A DNA stretch of 64,000 bases, taken from positions 1,570,907 through 1,634,906 of the forward strand of contig NW_006763296.1 in assembly GCF_000218685.1 (NCBI RefSeq). The letters are read 5' to 3'. The stretch comes from Serpula lacrymans var. lacrymans S7.9 (taxonomy: Eukaryota > Basidiomycota > Agaricomycetes > Boletales > Serpulaceae). The notes under the pieces are model-generated. The model was not told the origin of the DNA, made no database searches, and worked only from the letters and a program-made list of their open reading frames with translations. A program made the position numbers and the translations under genes. How positions within the stretch are numbered: the stretch's first letter is position 1; each line of letters starts with the position of its first letter. Of the stretch, positions 44,316 through 57,556 are shown piece by piece.

Positions 44316-46272
44316 TCAACCACTGGTTTGTTCCCTAATGGTCATTTGGTGAGATACTGCAACAAGAGGCCAAACTTCCTCTGACACTCTGTGCAAATAC
44401 ACATACCAGGGGGGTAAGCAGCTAAATCTCGTCAGAACTGAACACGATCTCACCGATCTTCCTCATCTTCGTCCTTTTTCCTGAGAAGAAAACTCTGACT
44501 TAAAAATATTTTCTGATGCTGCTCCAGAGGGTCCATCAGTTCACCGTTACAAACGACGAGGACGCCAACCTCGCCAAGATATTTCACATCGAATTGGACG
44601 TGAGATGGACCGGATGTACAGAACTTGTGCTTGCCCATGGATAGTAATGCACTCATAATCTCCAGGCGACCCTGTTTGATATTATGGGCTCCTTTTGCTA
44701 GTGTAATTGACCCAAATGAATACCAGTAAAATGCAGCAAAATCACCATTAAATCCTTACCTGGTATACGGCTGCCAGAATCTGGAACGAAGGACGTTCTC
44801 GTAAGAGGAGAGTGCCCAGGCTGCGACACATGAAATTGGTATGAAAAAAACGCGTTACGTGAATAGGCAGGCGCCAGACTAGAACGGTCGGCATCAAAAG
44901 TTTGAATATATCTATCGTAGACTTATCAGCATCGCAAGGTTCACCAGGACAGTCTACACATGTACCGCTTAAGGTAAACAAGGCTAGCAGCTTCAATATC
45001 TGTCATACTGGGATCTGGTTCTGTGATTGGCTTCACAGGAGTATGCAACACAGCATTAAAGTCAAAGCCAGTTGTTCCTTGTGTCGTTGGTGCGTTGGGT
45101 AATGTTTCTGGTTTCTCCGGAGGCCTTGAGGGTTGCATAGCAGGTGTACTCATTCTCGGCGAAAGTGAAGGTACGCGAGAAACTTGAGGAGAGGCATTGG
45201 GGCTAGGGCTTTGAGTGGGTTGATCAATGACACTGGGAGATATGGACCAAGGCACAGAAACTGGAGGGACTTGGGTGGCAAAGCTGAGCTGAGAGGTGTC
45301 GTTGCCTCGACCCGGAGTAAATCGATTTTGAACGCCACTTGGAATTGAGGATGGAAATGCAGGAACGAAAGGAACATGAGTAGTGACATTGGGTAGAGGA
45401 GTGTCACCGCCTTGACTTTGAGTAAATCGGCCACGATTATCGGCGCCTGTGGCAAGTGGAGACCAGGTTGAAGGTTCATTTTTAATGGAAATCGAGGAAG
45501 AATCCTGGTGCCAGTTTGATCGCACTGCGACTTCGCGTGCAGACCTTCGAGGGGCCGGCACGATCATGGGAGGAGGAATAGGATATGGAGGGGAAGTAGT
45601 CATTTTCTGGCGCTGGGCTGGTGAGGGATTGGTCGTTCCATTCATAATGAAGCTTGGTCGGGGTGGTGGCGGAAGTGCTCGTACAGGTGCCTTGGGGGCG
45701 GGTCGAAGGCGTAGACTAGAAATCTCATTGACGGTGTGTGTCCTCTCAATCGCAGATGCCAAGTCTTTCGGTTCGCTGGCAGGCCGCAGCGTATCAGACC
45801 ATACCGGAACGTCACTCATCCTATAATGTATTCAGTTCAGTACACACAAACCGATTGAAATTTACACTACCAATCGATGGACAGCCCATCATCCCTTAAC
45901 ACCGAGCACATCTCAACAACACCACCACAATATACAGGAAAAAATGCTGGCGCACCTCAAGTACACCTTACCAGTCTTCACGCCCAAGCTCCTCAAAACG
46001 CCCCGTTCCCTCTCTAACCACTCTTTTCTGTGATTCGCCCAATTGGGGGCTGTTTTCTGACAGTTTGACGGAACAGGAAAGCACCATTTTGCACCTGAAG
46101 TAACCAGACGCCTAGAAAGACTCGGAGGTGGTGTTGGACTGCGTTCTCGTTTTACCCTGACCATACCTGTCTGATTCGAGTGGGGCAATGTAATAATTTG
46201 GGTACCGACATTGCTGCTTCTCGTTGATGTCAAAATTTGGGTGCTTTGATGGTTATGATACGCAGAACTCAT
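44316..46272 (-). CDS. Proline-rich protein with C-terminal NTF2-like domain
   Basis: Exon 1 (from ATG 46272) has VKRERSPTPPPSLSRR and APNWANHRKEWLERERG. A small exon gives VLRDDGLSIDW, and the large exon begins MSDVPVWSDTLRP (45819) and is long and Pro/Ser-rich. The last exons give SLVYLKR, then DRSSLASAYSRNAFFSYQFH, SALLSMGKHKFCTSG, YLGEVGVLVVCNGELMD, SFLLRKKDEDEEDR and EEVWPLVAVSHQMTIRE, ending at TGA 44316. The end has the residue pattern of an NTF2-like fold as in Mex67-type mRNA exporters, but there is no RRM, LRR or TAP-C domain. The fold call is moderate. The function is unknown, possibly nuclear. Confidence 0.6.
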
Positions 46273-46839
46273 CAGCAGCCCTGGTAGAATATCCTTGACG
46301 AATGGAACGAGTTTAAGTGGCTCTGTAGTGAAAGTTCAGGTGAAAGGTCGTCGCGTCTATCATGATATACAACCGAAAGCCGGAGACCACTCGAACTTCG
46401 CTCTGGCATCTTTTTTTGTCGAGGGCCTTTTTCTCCCACTCTCATGATTGCTTCCAAAGGAAATGCGTAAAACCGGTTTAGAGTCATCTTGTAGGATATT
46501 GCTGCTATTCAGATGTTGTGCAAAGTAATACCGTCTGCAGAGTCTAAAGCTACTCAGATGTTTCTGTAATGCGAGTTCAACACAATTTACAGACCGAAGG
46601 CTTCTCCTTAAACCAGCAGCTGTCTGACATACATACAAATACATTCATTCAAATTAGCCAATGTCAACTAGGGTATCGCTGAACTTTCTCCAATATCACA
46701 TTTACAAGGGTATCATCGGTATCATTGTTCTCAGCTTGGAATCAAATATTAGGACACTATCCTCGAACTATCAATATCGATACAGAACAAGAATTAAAAA
46801 TACATCCAGAGTCACTTGCATTGCACACCAAATTGGGCT

Positions 46840-47287
46840 TCAGCGCCTACCGACTGCAGCTCTGATCTCAACATCTTGTTCAGCTGGGTCCGTGCCCGTC
46901 TCCTCAAAGGCTCTATCCATGTCCTGCTCTTGCTTGTAAGCATTTATTTTTTTGCCACGCGTGCCAGATTTCTTCTTCTCATCCTTTGTAGTGTCCTGCA
47001 TCAGCTCCTGCACTTCCCCTGGTACAACACATTAGTAACAAGACGACTAATAAGGGTCAAGTCGAACCTTTCGAGACTCTACCCGTCGCCTCGGATCGTG
47101 CAGCTTCCTGGTCCTCCTTCCCGGCATTGACATATGACGGTTGGTTACCTGCACCGCGTGCGGCTACGGGGACGTCTTCGGGATCATCATTGGGGTTGTA
47201 AGCAGCGCTATCGGCCACGTAATCACCCTTGGGGTTATAGGTGAGGTCGTCGACATTCTGGTCGATGTCAATGTTTCTAGCGGACAT
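46840..47287 (-). CDS. Small disordered protein, two exons, unknown function
   Basis: Exons 47287-47068 and 47018-46840 are joined by a 49-nt GT-AG intron with the frame kept (VSK-GEVQ). The 130-aa product is highly charged and lacks hydrophobic cores: MSARNIDIDQNVDDL, YNPKGDYVADSAAYNPNDD, then KDEKKKSGTRGKK and ending DVEIRAAVGR. A TATA-like TATAAA lies about 90 bp upstream of the ATG. No domain is recognised. Confidence 0.75.
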
Positions 47288-47681
47288 GGCTTTAGCTGAT
47301 GGTTACTGTGGTGGTTGTGAGTGTGTAAAGGTGACGGGTGCCAATAGCTTGATGATATGATTTCTCCTGAATTTATAGCGCCTGCATATATGCGTCATGT
47401 CGACATATTTTCGACGTCAGTGCTCGATACAGTAAATATTCGATACAACGTCATAGACGATTAGTATTGACAAATTAGGGGCCGCCTCTGCTTACTAAAC
47501 AATGTATGCAGGACTCTACAGTAAGTCAATAATCGATGATACTATTAAACCCCTAATGTTCACACTATGCTATAGCCTGTACATGTTGGAATCGACCAGT
47601 GCACACGAGTATCGGAAGGTTTTGTCGTTTCAAATACTTATTACATACAGGCTCTGATCCGCAAAATACAAAACTTAGTGC

Positions 47682-48392
47682 TCATGCCCCTCCGTTATTT
47701 ATGGTATAGCTGGAGCCAGGGGCGTATGTCATCGAATCAGCCCTATGTTGGGTAGAGTTGTCCCTCGCCCGTCGGCTTTTCTCAAGAAAAAGAAAGGAAA
47801 TCACAACCAAATCGCAAATCTCCATCGCGCGAGAATCCAGGACAAGAGTAGCAGGTTGAACCTCTTGTGCGGGGGAATTAAGATCCTTTCCCCTAGATCG
47901 ACGTGACTTTATGAACCGAGCCACAGGCTGCTTATTGTCTCCCTCGGTGAATAACTGTTTAGAGACGTCACGTAACAATAGAAGAACGACGAATAGTTTC
48001 GAACCTGTAATGCTAAACCTGGTGAATTTCCCTTCCACTTCATTTGCTTTCCGCGACTATCTTTCCACGAGACAGAACTAAGTTATCTTATTATCACTAT
48101 CCGAAATGATAACGAGATAAAGCACTCACTCGCTGAAAGGTATGATGCTCTTCTTCAACCAGGCACTGGACGGAAACTCTTCTGTATTTCCCAACTTGAT
48201 GATGTCAGAAGTAACATCCCTCCACTTGGATGATGCGATCTGGTCGCCATCGCCATTCCTCACATATGTGATTGTATCTTTCTTCGTGTGCTCGGTGTAT
48301 ACCGTGTAAACTCGTTCACCCGTTTCCTGGTCTCTGATAACCGTATTGCATGGGTTATCAGGTTCAAGCACAAATGTAGTAGACCCAGACAT
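47682..48392 (-). CDS. DUF6593-type protein, three exons
   Basis: ATG 48392 begins MSGSTTFVLEPDNPCNTVI with the VYTVYTEHTKKDTITYVRN block typical of basidiomycete DUF6593 proteins. A small middle exon gives DSRGKQMKWKGNS. The last exon has DNKQPVARFIKSR, ATLVLDSRAMEICDLVVISF and FLFLEKSRRARD, ending GSSYTINNGGA, TAG at 47682. The fold resembles the tubby/phospholipid scramblase class in general shape, which is inference only. No catalytic residues are known. The structure is complete. Confidence 0.8.
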
Positions 48393-49093
48393 CGTAAGAT
48401 GCGATTTGGTGAGCCTTGATGTTATGGGGGAATGTTATTGTCAATCTGAAACCACGAGTGCTCTTTTAAGTATAGATATGTTCCTGATGTTAATGCTGCG
48501 CACTGTCTTAGAACGTTCACATGGAACGCTGGGAGACGTCGCTGTTAGGAGGTCCCAGTCAACGTCCAAAAAGCCCGCGCGTCAATGCCATCATTCTGTT
48601 GGAATTTCATGACAGCCATGTCCAAGCAAGGCACGAGTGGTCAATATCAGTCTCGGGTCGGACTCGGAACTGAAACATGCTCGCGGAGACCCAAAAATAG
48701 TTGAGGGTTCAAATCCCACTTTCAAGTCATAATGCTGTAGCCCTAGGCTGATCTAGAGTCTTGACACGAGGATGACTGTAGGATATGTTATTTATCATCA
48801 GCAGAAGTTTGAAAATGTAGGGAATAACACTGACTTCATTGGTCAACTTCATGCACAGATATCCCTATCAAACACATGGTTTGCGCATGGATCCGGTTGC
48901 ACCAATATGAACGAGTACCCGTAATCACAACTGCGCCTAACTGCATGGCCTGCACGCCTGCACGAGCATAGGGTGCGCTCAATTCGAGGTCAGCTCCTAT
49001 TTGTACGACTTTCTCCTTCCGCGCTATCCATCCGACATCCATTGTCTGATTTTTATATTATACTTACTTGTCTTCTACACCAATCTTTTCGCG

Positions 49094-49759
49094 ATGCCTT
49101 ATATCAGAGCCCACTACCACCCCTTTCTTTTTGCCTTCATCACCGTGTGCGCCATGGCCGAACTCGGTTTAACCGCTTTCTTGATCAGCGACGGTAACGA
49201 AAACCACAGCTGGCCCGATGCACGCTATCACTCTCTGTATGTCAACATTTCAGCCAAGCTAGACTTGTTGCTGACGCCTTTTCTTCCAGTATGATTCTTT
49301 TCGAGTTCAATGCCGTCTGGACTACGGTGTTTGGAACTGCTTACATGCTGTGGATAGTCGACGGCGCCGTACACGTCCTCGCCAGCATCGCAAGCTCTAT
49401 CATATGGCTGGTCATAACTTCCGCTCTTTGGGTGCGTATCCTCCATTACGTTATAGCACTACTTTAGCTGAGCCTCAGCGTAGGGTGCTGCTGCAGGAAT
49501 GCTGCACCAAATGCGACTCGGAGGTAGTTGTACAGACTTATCTGGGTACTTCGACGAGAGTCTCTCATGTGACCCACCCCAGGAGCTAAGTAGTCTCTCC
49601 AAGTGCAGAGAAACACTGACTGTTGAGGCTCTGGGTTGGGTGGAGTTTGGATTTTGTCTTCTCGCTCTCCTAGCAACCTGCTTGTGGCTTCGGACGAGCA
49701 AGAGGAATTATGTGAGTGGTCCTCGTAGGCAATTTGAGAGAAAGACCATGGCGGGTTAA
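49094..49759 (+). CDS. Four-helix membrane protein, MARVEL-like
   Basis: Exon 1 from ATG 49094 starts MPYIRAHYHPFLFAFITVCA and a first membrane segment with AELGLTAFLI. Exon 2 carries two more (ILFEFNAVWTTVFGTAYML, SIASSIIWLVITSALW). The last exons give GMLHQMRLGG, SRCRETLTVEALGW and a fourth segment (VEFGFCLLALLATCLWL), ending KTMAG at TAA. The size, four segments and the SRC...EALGW motif match fungal MARVEL-domain proteins of plasma-membrane domains. The role is unknown. Confidence 0.75.
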
Positions 49760-50112
49760 TAAAGAATTGGGTTATAACAATAGCATTCGAGCTTTTATGT
49801 CTAGTCGGGAACCCAGGAGGCATGACAATCAATAACTTATCTCGACAACTATTATAACTTAGCCCCATACTGTTCACCTGGATTTTCGAGGAGGATATGT
49901 GAACGTGTTGTAGGTGTAGTACCACCCTGCTTTTGCGCACCATTATATTCAGATATTGCGCACAAGCCATGTACTCTACAGCGTCAAATCATCGAGGATC
50001 TATTGGGTTCCAACGCATATTAATTACAGTAAGATGGTGCAAGAAAAAAGTCTATAATGGGCGCTCGAGAATATTAGCAATGGATTTGAATGGTGAGTAT
50101 CTATATCGAGCG

Positions 50113-52713
50113 CTACACCACCCCCAACACAGAGTCATTTTCCGCTATATTGTCTACCTGCGTCAGTTCCTCAGAGAGTGTGCTAGTGATTCCTTGGTTG
50201 AGTGGTGCTTGGTTGTGTTCTTCAGATATCGTACTCGTGGTCGTTCCTCCCTCATGCTGTTTTTGTCGCATGTGTTGCATATCGGCGACGATGCTCAAAG
50301 CTTCTTGAGCAAAACGAGAGTGCTGTCTCAGACTAGCACCATATCGGATGAATATTAAAGGTATAGGGAGAAGACCGAGCGAGAGGAAGCCAAATATCGA
50401 CACTGCACCACCCTTTTTCAGCTCAGATATCCAAGAGACAAAGCAACTATGCATACCTCCCCATTTAGTCCCCAAGTTATCTAGCAGATAGTGGGCCAGC
50501 ACTGGCAACACAGAAGCTATTAATGACCGTACGAATACATTACACGACGATGCGCTGGATGCATATATTGTGTAAGTCTGTGATGAACTGTAAACAAAAC
50601 AATAAGCAGGGAAATCGGGATGAGAATAGTAACACCGCTCACTATGCATTGAAGCATGAGAATATGAGATACATCGAATAACCAAATGGAATTCCTGATA
50701 AGGTGGGTGCTATCCAGTGTGTCTCCGGCCCGCTAGTCCTAAAATGCCATCCATTTAAAGTTCCCAATAGCCTCATATACGACGCGAACATACCAGGCAA
50801 ACCAAAACAGAGATATAGGCATCAAAAAGCTAATCGTTCAAAGTTACTATCAGTATGCATAATACAACCATCAGCAAACGATTCACCAAGCAGAAACCAC
50901 TACCTTAAGGCGGCCTTCTGGAGTGGCAAGGCTAGAACCCTTTGTAGTGACTCCGGGTATCGTTATCGAGTTAGAGAAGCGAAGGATGGGCTCAAAGAAC
51001 ACCATGACGAAGACCATGCCTACAGGAATTGCAAGAAAGGGGAGACCTCCCAAGATGAAAGGGAAATTATGCTTTTGGGGAGTAAGATCCATGGAATGGA
51101 ACTAAAGTTAGAAATCACGAACCTGCTTTACGAACACCACAGGATAGGCCTCGAAGAAGAAGCTGAAATAACCAATCGGAGATCAACATGTGATCAGTTT
51201 TCGAGACTTATATATGCGCACTATATTATTCCATATGCGAGGGATATCCATAATGCTGCTCCTTGGATAATTGGTTCACATGTGATCATAACTTGTGACG
51301 TGTATTTAGATATTACCCCCACGGCCAGTACAAGCCACCCACCTGATGGTCTGATAATATGCCTCTGAATCAATTCCATTTTGGATAACTTTCGTACTTC
51401 ATGAGCGGCATATGCATTTCGTCCTTCGGCACGGAGTCGTTTGGCTTTTCGTGCCAGGAGGGTTGGCCCGTGAGTCTCAGGTAGCATGTACGCTAGGGGC
51501 AAGACGGCGATGCTGAAGAAGAAATGTACTCTCACGACCCATAGGCTGCTCAGGTGATGTGTTAGTTAAGCAATGTTGAATAGGATCTGGTGCATACTGA
51601 CGCCGAGCCCGTGGATTTCGCTGCTACGAAGAAACCAACCAGGGTGCCAAACACAGGTCCTGAAAGAGGGCAGAAGCTACTGCAAAAGCCCATTGAAATC
51701 AGTCAGCCTTATGGTCGCATGTACCGGATGATACGAACGTACTAATATAGTAACGCTATGAAAAGCCAGGTGATATCAACAGGTTGCAGTTCTTAGGGAG
51801 TCAGAGCTAACCTTTTCCTAACTTCTTCATATCATTGTTGAACATGCTGTGCGTTTATCAGCGCGATAGTGGGAAATTAGAGCGCTTTCGATTTACTCAG
51901 CGGAAAGACCCGTCCCACTTCGGTGAAGTTCATAATTATTATTTCGATATCTTTGAGCCGAATAGAATAACGTACTTGTTCAATGGGCATGCGGCAGCAC
52001 AGCCAGTAAAGAATCGAACTAAATAGGCGCTCCGAACACTGAGAAGGCGATAAATGCAACGACCAGAAAAACGACTCACAGACCAAGATAACGGGAAGAT
52101 TAGGTGCAAAAGCTGATGGAACGATTGTTACTGGAGCGCAGCAGTATGAGAATAGGGTGGTTTCGCATGAAGAGAATATGTAGCGCACTTATCATTATTG
52201 GCCATGAGATTCTATATGCAAGCTGGCGACCATATAATTCACTCATGGGGCCTTGACAGCCGTTAAGACAGATTTAGCAGTATAAATGAACGAAACCTAC
52301 CCCCTAATAATACTGCTTATCAGCGCAGCTCCTGAGTAAGGTGCATTACACTCACACAACAAAGGTCCGATGGCAAATCCAAGCACATACCACGTCAACC
52401 CTGTGCTCGCGATAACTTCACTGACACCATATACCTTTTCAACTTGAGTCTCTCCTGGGGCCTACATAACCATTGTCAGTTTATTTTATGCTGGTGTTAG
52501 AAACTTGAATTTACATATGATGATGAACCAAAAACCCTATAATCATTTCTGTTAGCCACCATTGAAGGGAAAACATCCTCAAACGTACGCGCAAAACGAC
52601 ATAACACAAAGCATTGCGACTATCCCCACCTTCCTCCTCTGCGGCCAATTTCTAGGATCTTCTGGGTCATTTGGTCCAAAAGTGACGATTTCGATGTCTG
52701 CTTCGTGTGCCAT
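50113..52713 (-). CDS. MFS transporter, drug:H+ antiporter type (DHA1-like)
   Basis: ATG 52713 begins MAHEADIEIVTFGPNDPEDP, then RNWPQRRKVGIVAML, the usual cytosolic start of fungal 12-helix DHA1 carriers. Exons downstream include GETQVEKVYGVSEVIASTGL, WYVLGFAIGPLL, PLAYMLPETHGPTLL, KQHNFP-type loop PQKHNFPFILGGLPFLAIP and the last helices TYTIYASSASSCNVFVRS and FGFLSLGLLPIPLIFI. An acidic tail ends DSVLGVV at 50113. It would export small toxic compounds or metabolites from the plasma membrane. Exon boundaries in 51500-52400 are approximate. No lesion is certain. Confidence 0.8.
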
Positions 52714-54501
52714 GGTCTTTACGTTTCGCAGGTCACCGTCGTGTAGTCGCAAGGACTTGAGTGAGATGGCGCTGGATGCTATTATAAGAGATGGCTAAGT
52801 TTACTGATGGAGTAATAAGCTTCTTTGAGTTCGCAATACCTCGGGGATAGACTAAGCTGCCCGACAGAGACAAAAATACAACTAACCAGTGTGAGCGCAA
52901 AACTACCTTCCGCGAATCGGGTTTGAATTTTTGTCGTGTTTACTGATGCTTGGGAAGACTTTGCGAGAATACGTACAGCTAGCAAAAACCCAGCATCGGA
53001 GCCAAACCAAAGCTGGTCCAACTTCATTCATAGTAGACCTTCTGGCAACGCAATGGAGTCCACGCGCATACAGCCATTCCGGCTATCACTTTGCCGAATT
53101 CCGAAGGTCGAGGAGACCGGTGATCATCAAGTTTACCGGCTGTATAAGTAGGAAAACCTACGCCTGACAAGGCATGGAAGCTCCACTGTAAGGCTGGAGA
53201 GTAATTACTACTGTGATAATTCAGCAGATTACAACTAGAAGTCATGTCGGGATCGACTTAGTGCCCAAAATATCATTTAATATGATCTCAACACTGCATA
53301 ATTTGACAGTTTCCGTGATGTAGTAGCAGCACAAACACGATATATTAACAGAACACTAGACACTATGACACCCTTAGTATAGAAAAAGTGAACACTCGGC
53401 TGTGCTTTCGCCCGTTGTTGTGTGGATAAGAGAGTTAGCTCACTGACCAAATTACAGTCATGAGTCCCTCAAAGTGACAATGGACAGTAAAAACGATCGA
53501 GTTTAATATCCAAAATGTTTATACACGTGCATTATAGGAGATAAAGGGCTCACCATATCATAAGGGCAATTTGACATGAACAAAACCATCGCGCTTCCTG
53601 TACTTTCAATGGCGTCGCAACCTACGTACCTGGTTAAGCTACATTTTCGATACTGCTCTATTGCCAGCGTAGCAGTGTTGTTGCGGAGAAAGGGAGATAC
53701 TCACTTCCAAGTAAGATATGGCAGTGGCATTCACACATCAAGGATGGTGACATGGATTCAGACCATTTGATACACAGGCAAAGGCATGGTGCATGATAAA
53801 TGACCATGAACGTAATTAAGTCGAGCTCAACCTGTGTGTGGTCACTGCGTGGTTTAAGCGCAAAATCAGAGAAACCTCACATCGTTTATACGGCTACGAA
53901 AAGCTTACGGAAAGTTGCCACAGGAGGGTACTGGACCGGCAGCCCTATTCGCGGATATCAAAAATGCAGCTGACTTGATTTTTTGATGCGGCGAACGGCC
54001 AAGAGTATGCTCCGGGCATAATTCAATCGTCTGTGTTTGGCAAGCTCAGACGGCGAGCCAGATAAGTCTTATTTTTGGACTTCAAATGTGGTGTGGTATA
54101 GCTCGAGAAAGCAAAGGAACCTCATCGTGGTGGGTCCAAGTTGTCCAACGATGTCCAGCGTTCATCCACGTTCATCGTCGCTCTTTCGCAGGCTGGGGTC
54201 ATCGCAGATCCGACATCAAAATGAACACCAAAGGCACAGGCTTTTCACAGTAGACCGTCGCACGTGCGCCACCATACCCAATCGGAGGTACGTGTTGCGT
54301 TGGGGACCCCTGGAGATGATGATAGCCCTCATAGCAGACGGTGCCCTGAACGCTCCTTGGAGACCCCGAACACGTCAATATTGGCCAAGGTCTCGCATGG
54401 CTCCGCCATCAAATAGTGGAAAATGCATGCGATAAGTACTACCTTCGATCGCTCGACACCGTCACCGACCTTTTCCTTTCCCCTTCCCTTTCCTTCAAAT
54501 A
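52714..54501. other. Intergenic between two divergent MFS genes
   Basis: About 1.8 kb shared by two gene starts facing away from each other. Open frames at 52782-53027 (-) and 54037-54435 (+) have no recognisable domain. A pyrimidine-rich run, CCTTTTCCTTTCCCC (about 54468-54482), precedes the plus-strand ATG at 54502, as in many fungal promoters. Confidence 0.45.
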
Positions 54502-57116
54502 ATGGCCGGAAGATCCACTTTATCCCGCGTTTCCCTTATCTTCGCGTGAGTCTTGTGCCCTCCAGGCGGTATTTCTCGCTCATTCAGCCAAAATAGCTGT
54601 GGAACGGCGCTGTTCTCTGATGGTACATTCACTACTCGTACTTGTCCTCCAAACTGCTGACATACTCCAACAGGATATGCTAATAACATCATTGGAAGTG
54701 GTACGTCACAAACTCTACGCGCCCAGTCTTCCTATTTGCTAACTTCTACAACTCAGTGAACACGCGTTAGTCGAACTCATATATGCAATCTCGTCTTAAT
54801 TAACGATACCATGCAGTTCTGGGACGCATCTATGGCACTGCTGCGCTAACCTCCAAAAATTACAGCAACACTCTAAGCAGTGTCGCTTTTGCTGGCACTG
54901 TAGTTGGTATGCTCGCCTTTGGGTACATTTCAGATAAACTCGGTCGTAAATTTGGAATGGTGAGATGCATTTGCATTCGTCTGGATATCGCTTCCAAAAT
55001 CATTGACATACAGCGTGTTTAGATGAGCGCCACAGCTATCGTAGCATTATTCTCTGGTCTATCTGCAGCCTCGTCAGGGGCTAATCACAGCTTCGGTGGC
55101 ATGATTGCGATGCTTTGCGCGTGCCGGTAAGGGATCGCTTGTTTTAGCCTATTTTCCATACTGAATACCTGTAGCTTTCTACTTGGTATCGGGATCGGTG
55201 CGGAATACCCTTGTGGATCCGTCTCCGCATCAGAACAGTCTGAAGAAGAGGGAATATCCAAAAATGCTCAGCATAGATGGCTTGTTTTGGCTACTAGTAG
55301 GTGGACCGTTACTTGGCTATATGCTGTACTAATTATCGCAATCATCTCATAATAGACTCTATGATTGATTTCGGTTTCGTTGTAGGCGCATTCGTCCCTC
55401 TAGTTCTTTACTGGATGTGAGTGGTGGCCTTTTCCACCCAATCCACTCTAACGCGGTTTTTAGATTTGGTGACAACCATCTCCGTGCAGTATGGCGCTTG
55501 TCTCTTGGGTTGGGTGTCGTTCCTGCGGTTCTTGTATTTTTTTGGCGTCTCCGGATGGAAGAACCTACTAGGTTTAAGAAAGACTCTATGAAGAATACTC
55601 GCATTCCGTACCTTCTGGCCTTTAAACGCTATTGGAAGGGCTTCCTGGGTATCGCCCTTTCTTGGTATGCTCGTGTTGATCGTATACCGGACCAGATTTC
55701 TCATCGTGCTTGCCTCCTCATTTATTATCTCTTAGGTTCATCTATGATTTCATCACGTAAGTCTCTAATGATTCAATGTTACTATATGCTGACAAGCTGT
55801 GGTTTTTAGCTATCCGGTAAGATATGGATTGATTTTGTCTATTGCACACGATGGTTTATACTATACAGTTCGGTATCTACTCTTCAACAATCGTAGACAG
55901 GTAAGATTACTTCTTATGTCATTGATTCTACTACTGCTCACATACAACTTGTAGCATCACTGGAAACAGCACTTCGTTAACTGTAGTTTTTGGTTGGAGT
56001 GTTGTCATCAAGTGCGTAGCACTCTTATCTAAATTAAACCAATGATATTGACTTTTCTATAGCTTATTCTATATTCCTGGTTAGCATTTCAGATATCATT
56101 CCAGTTCTTCTTTACCTATTTTCGTCATCAAGGAACCATTTGCGGAGCTTTCGTCATTGACTTCCTTGGTCCAAAGGCTACCATGGTAAGCTTTTTGCCT
56201 TCACGCTGTGTTTTGTTTCCGGCGTAGACCTTATTTTTAAAGATTACTGGCCTCCTTGCGCAAGCTGTCATTGGGTTTATCATGAGTGGCTTGTATGATA
56301 AGTTGACGCAACACGTCGGTGCCTTTGCTGTATGCTATCCATCTGTTCCTCATAACTTTCCTATCTGACTCCGCATTAGGTAGTATATGGTATCTTTTTG
56401 AGTTTCGGAGAGTTTGGTAATGATTTTCAATGTCTGCGGGCTAAACGTTCTACTCATGTTGACCGACCGTCCTTCGCAGGTCCGGGTAACTGCCTCGGTG
56501 TACTGGCTGCCAAGACTGGTCCTACTGCTATTCGAGGCCAATATTATGGTATAGCTGCCGCGACTGGAAAAATTGGAGCATTTATCGGGACTTGGGGTTA
56601 GTAATATTATTCCTCGTTCTTTTGACATCTTTCTTATCGTCTTCGATTTATCAGTGTTCCCTATCATCATCAATGGTAAGCACAGGTGGTTCCTCAGCAT
56701 CTACGACAGCATTTAATGTTAGGGACGTAGACTTTGGTGGCTCCACTTCCCAGAAAGGAAACACTGGCCCGTTCTGGATTGCTAGCGGTAAGTCCTCGTC
56801 ATGCAGAAAAACTTATTTACTCTAACTGATTGCGGCTTTGAGGTCTTGCAATCTTGAGCGCATTGGTCACCTTTTTCCTCGTCAAACCTTTGTCTCACGA
56901 CGGTATGATAGAAGAAGATGAGAAGGTAAGTTCACCAGCCTTACCTATCACAGAATATATTCTCATCGAACTGACACTCCCTTTCAGTTCCGTGAGTATC
57001 TCGAGGCACACGGCTTCGATACTTCAACTATGGGTTTGCACGAAACTGAGACCACGTCAACGGCGAGCATTGAAAAGTATGACGATACTGAGGAGAAGGT
57101 GGTTGCTGCGGCTTAG
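54502..57116 (+). CDS. MFS transporter, Git1-like (glycerophosphodiester/phosphate:H+ symporter family)
   Basis: About 14 short exons join in frame: 54502-54545, 54597-54622, 54674-54700, 54757-54765 (9 nt), 54817-54959 and on to TAG 57114-57116. The sequence gives [27 protein letters not shown], the MFS loop [33 protein letters not shown] and MEEPTRFKK. Later it has [34 protein letters not shown] and [19 protein letters not shown]. This order matches fungal Git1-type carriers, which import glycerophosphoinositol or phosphate across the plasma membrane. The ending is an acidic cytosolic tail. It appears intact. The substrate is by family only. Confidence 0.88.
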
Positions 57117-57556
57117 AAAGCTTGAACGATTGCTTTGATGTATAATGAACAATCTGCTTTCTTGGAGTTGTGGCACCTTTGCCCCGGTGCTACTGTACGT
57201 TCTCGTTTGTTTGTTTGTGCGAGGTAGCTTGTTGTCTTATTACTTCTGATACCTTAATACAATATACACTACACTCATTGATTGCTATATGTACTCCCAT
57301 GCAATCGAATCTATGACATTGACTGCTCCCTTAGTCAAACACCAGTTCATTAATTACGAAGCTGGCCTCAAAAGGAAAAGACGCTTGAATAACTATAGTC
57401 TCCTGGGGTTCTTGTGGACGGAAGTAGGCAAGGAGTCGGGATAGAATATCCTGAGGAACAGGGACTAAAGTCTATGATTGACAGTGAATAATACATAGAG
57501 TATTTGGTTACACAAAGTACTGGAGAAACCCAGAAGATTTAAATGGCACCATGCGA

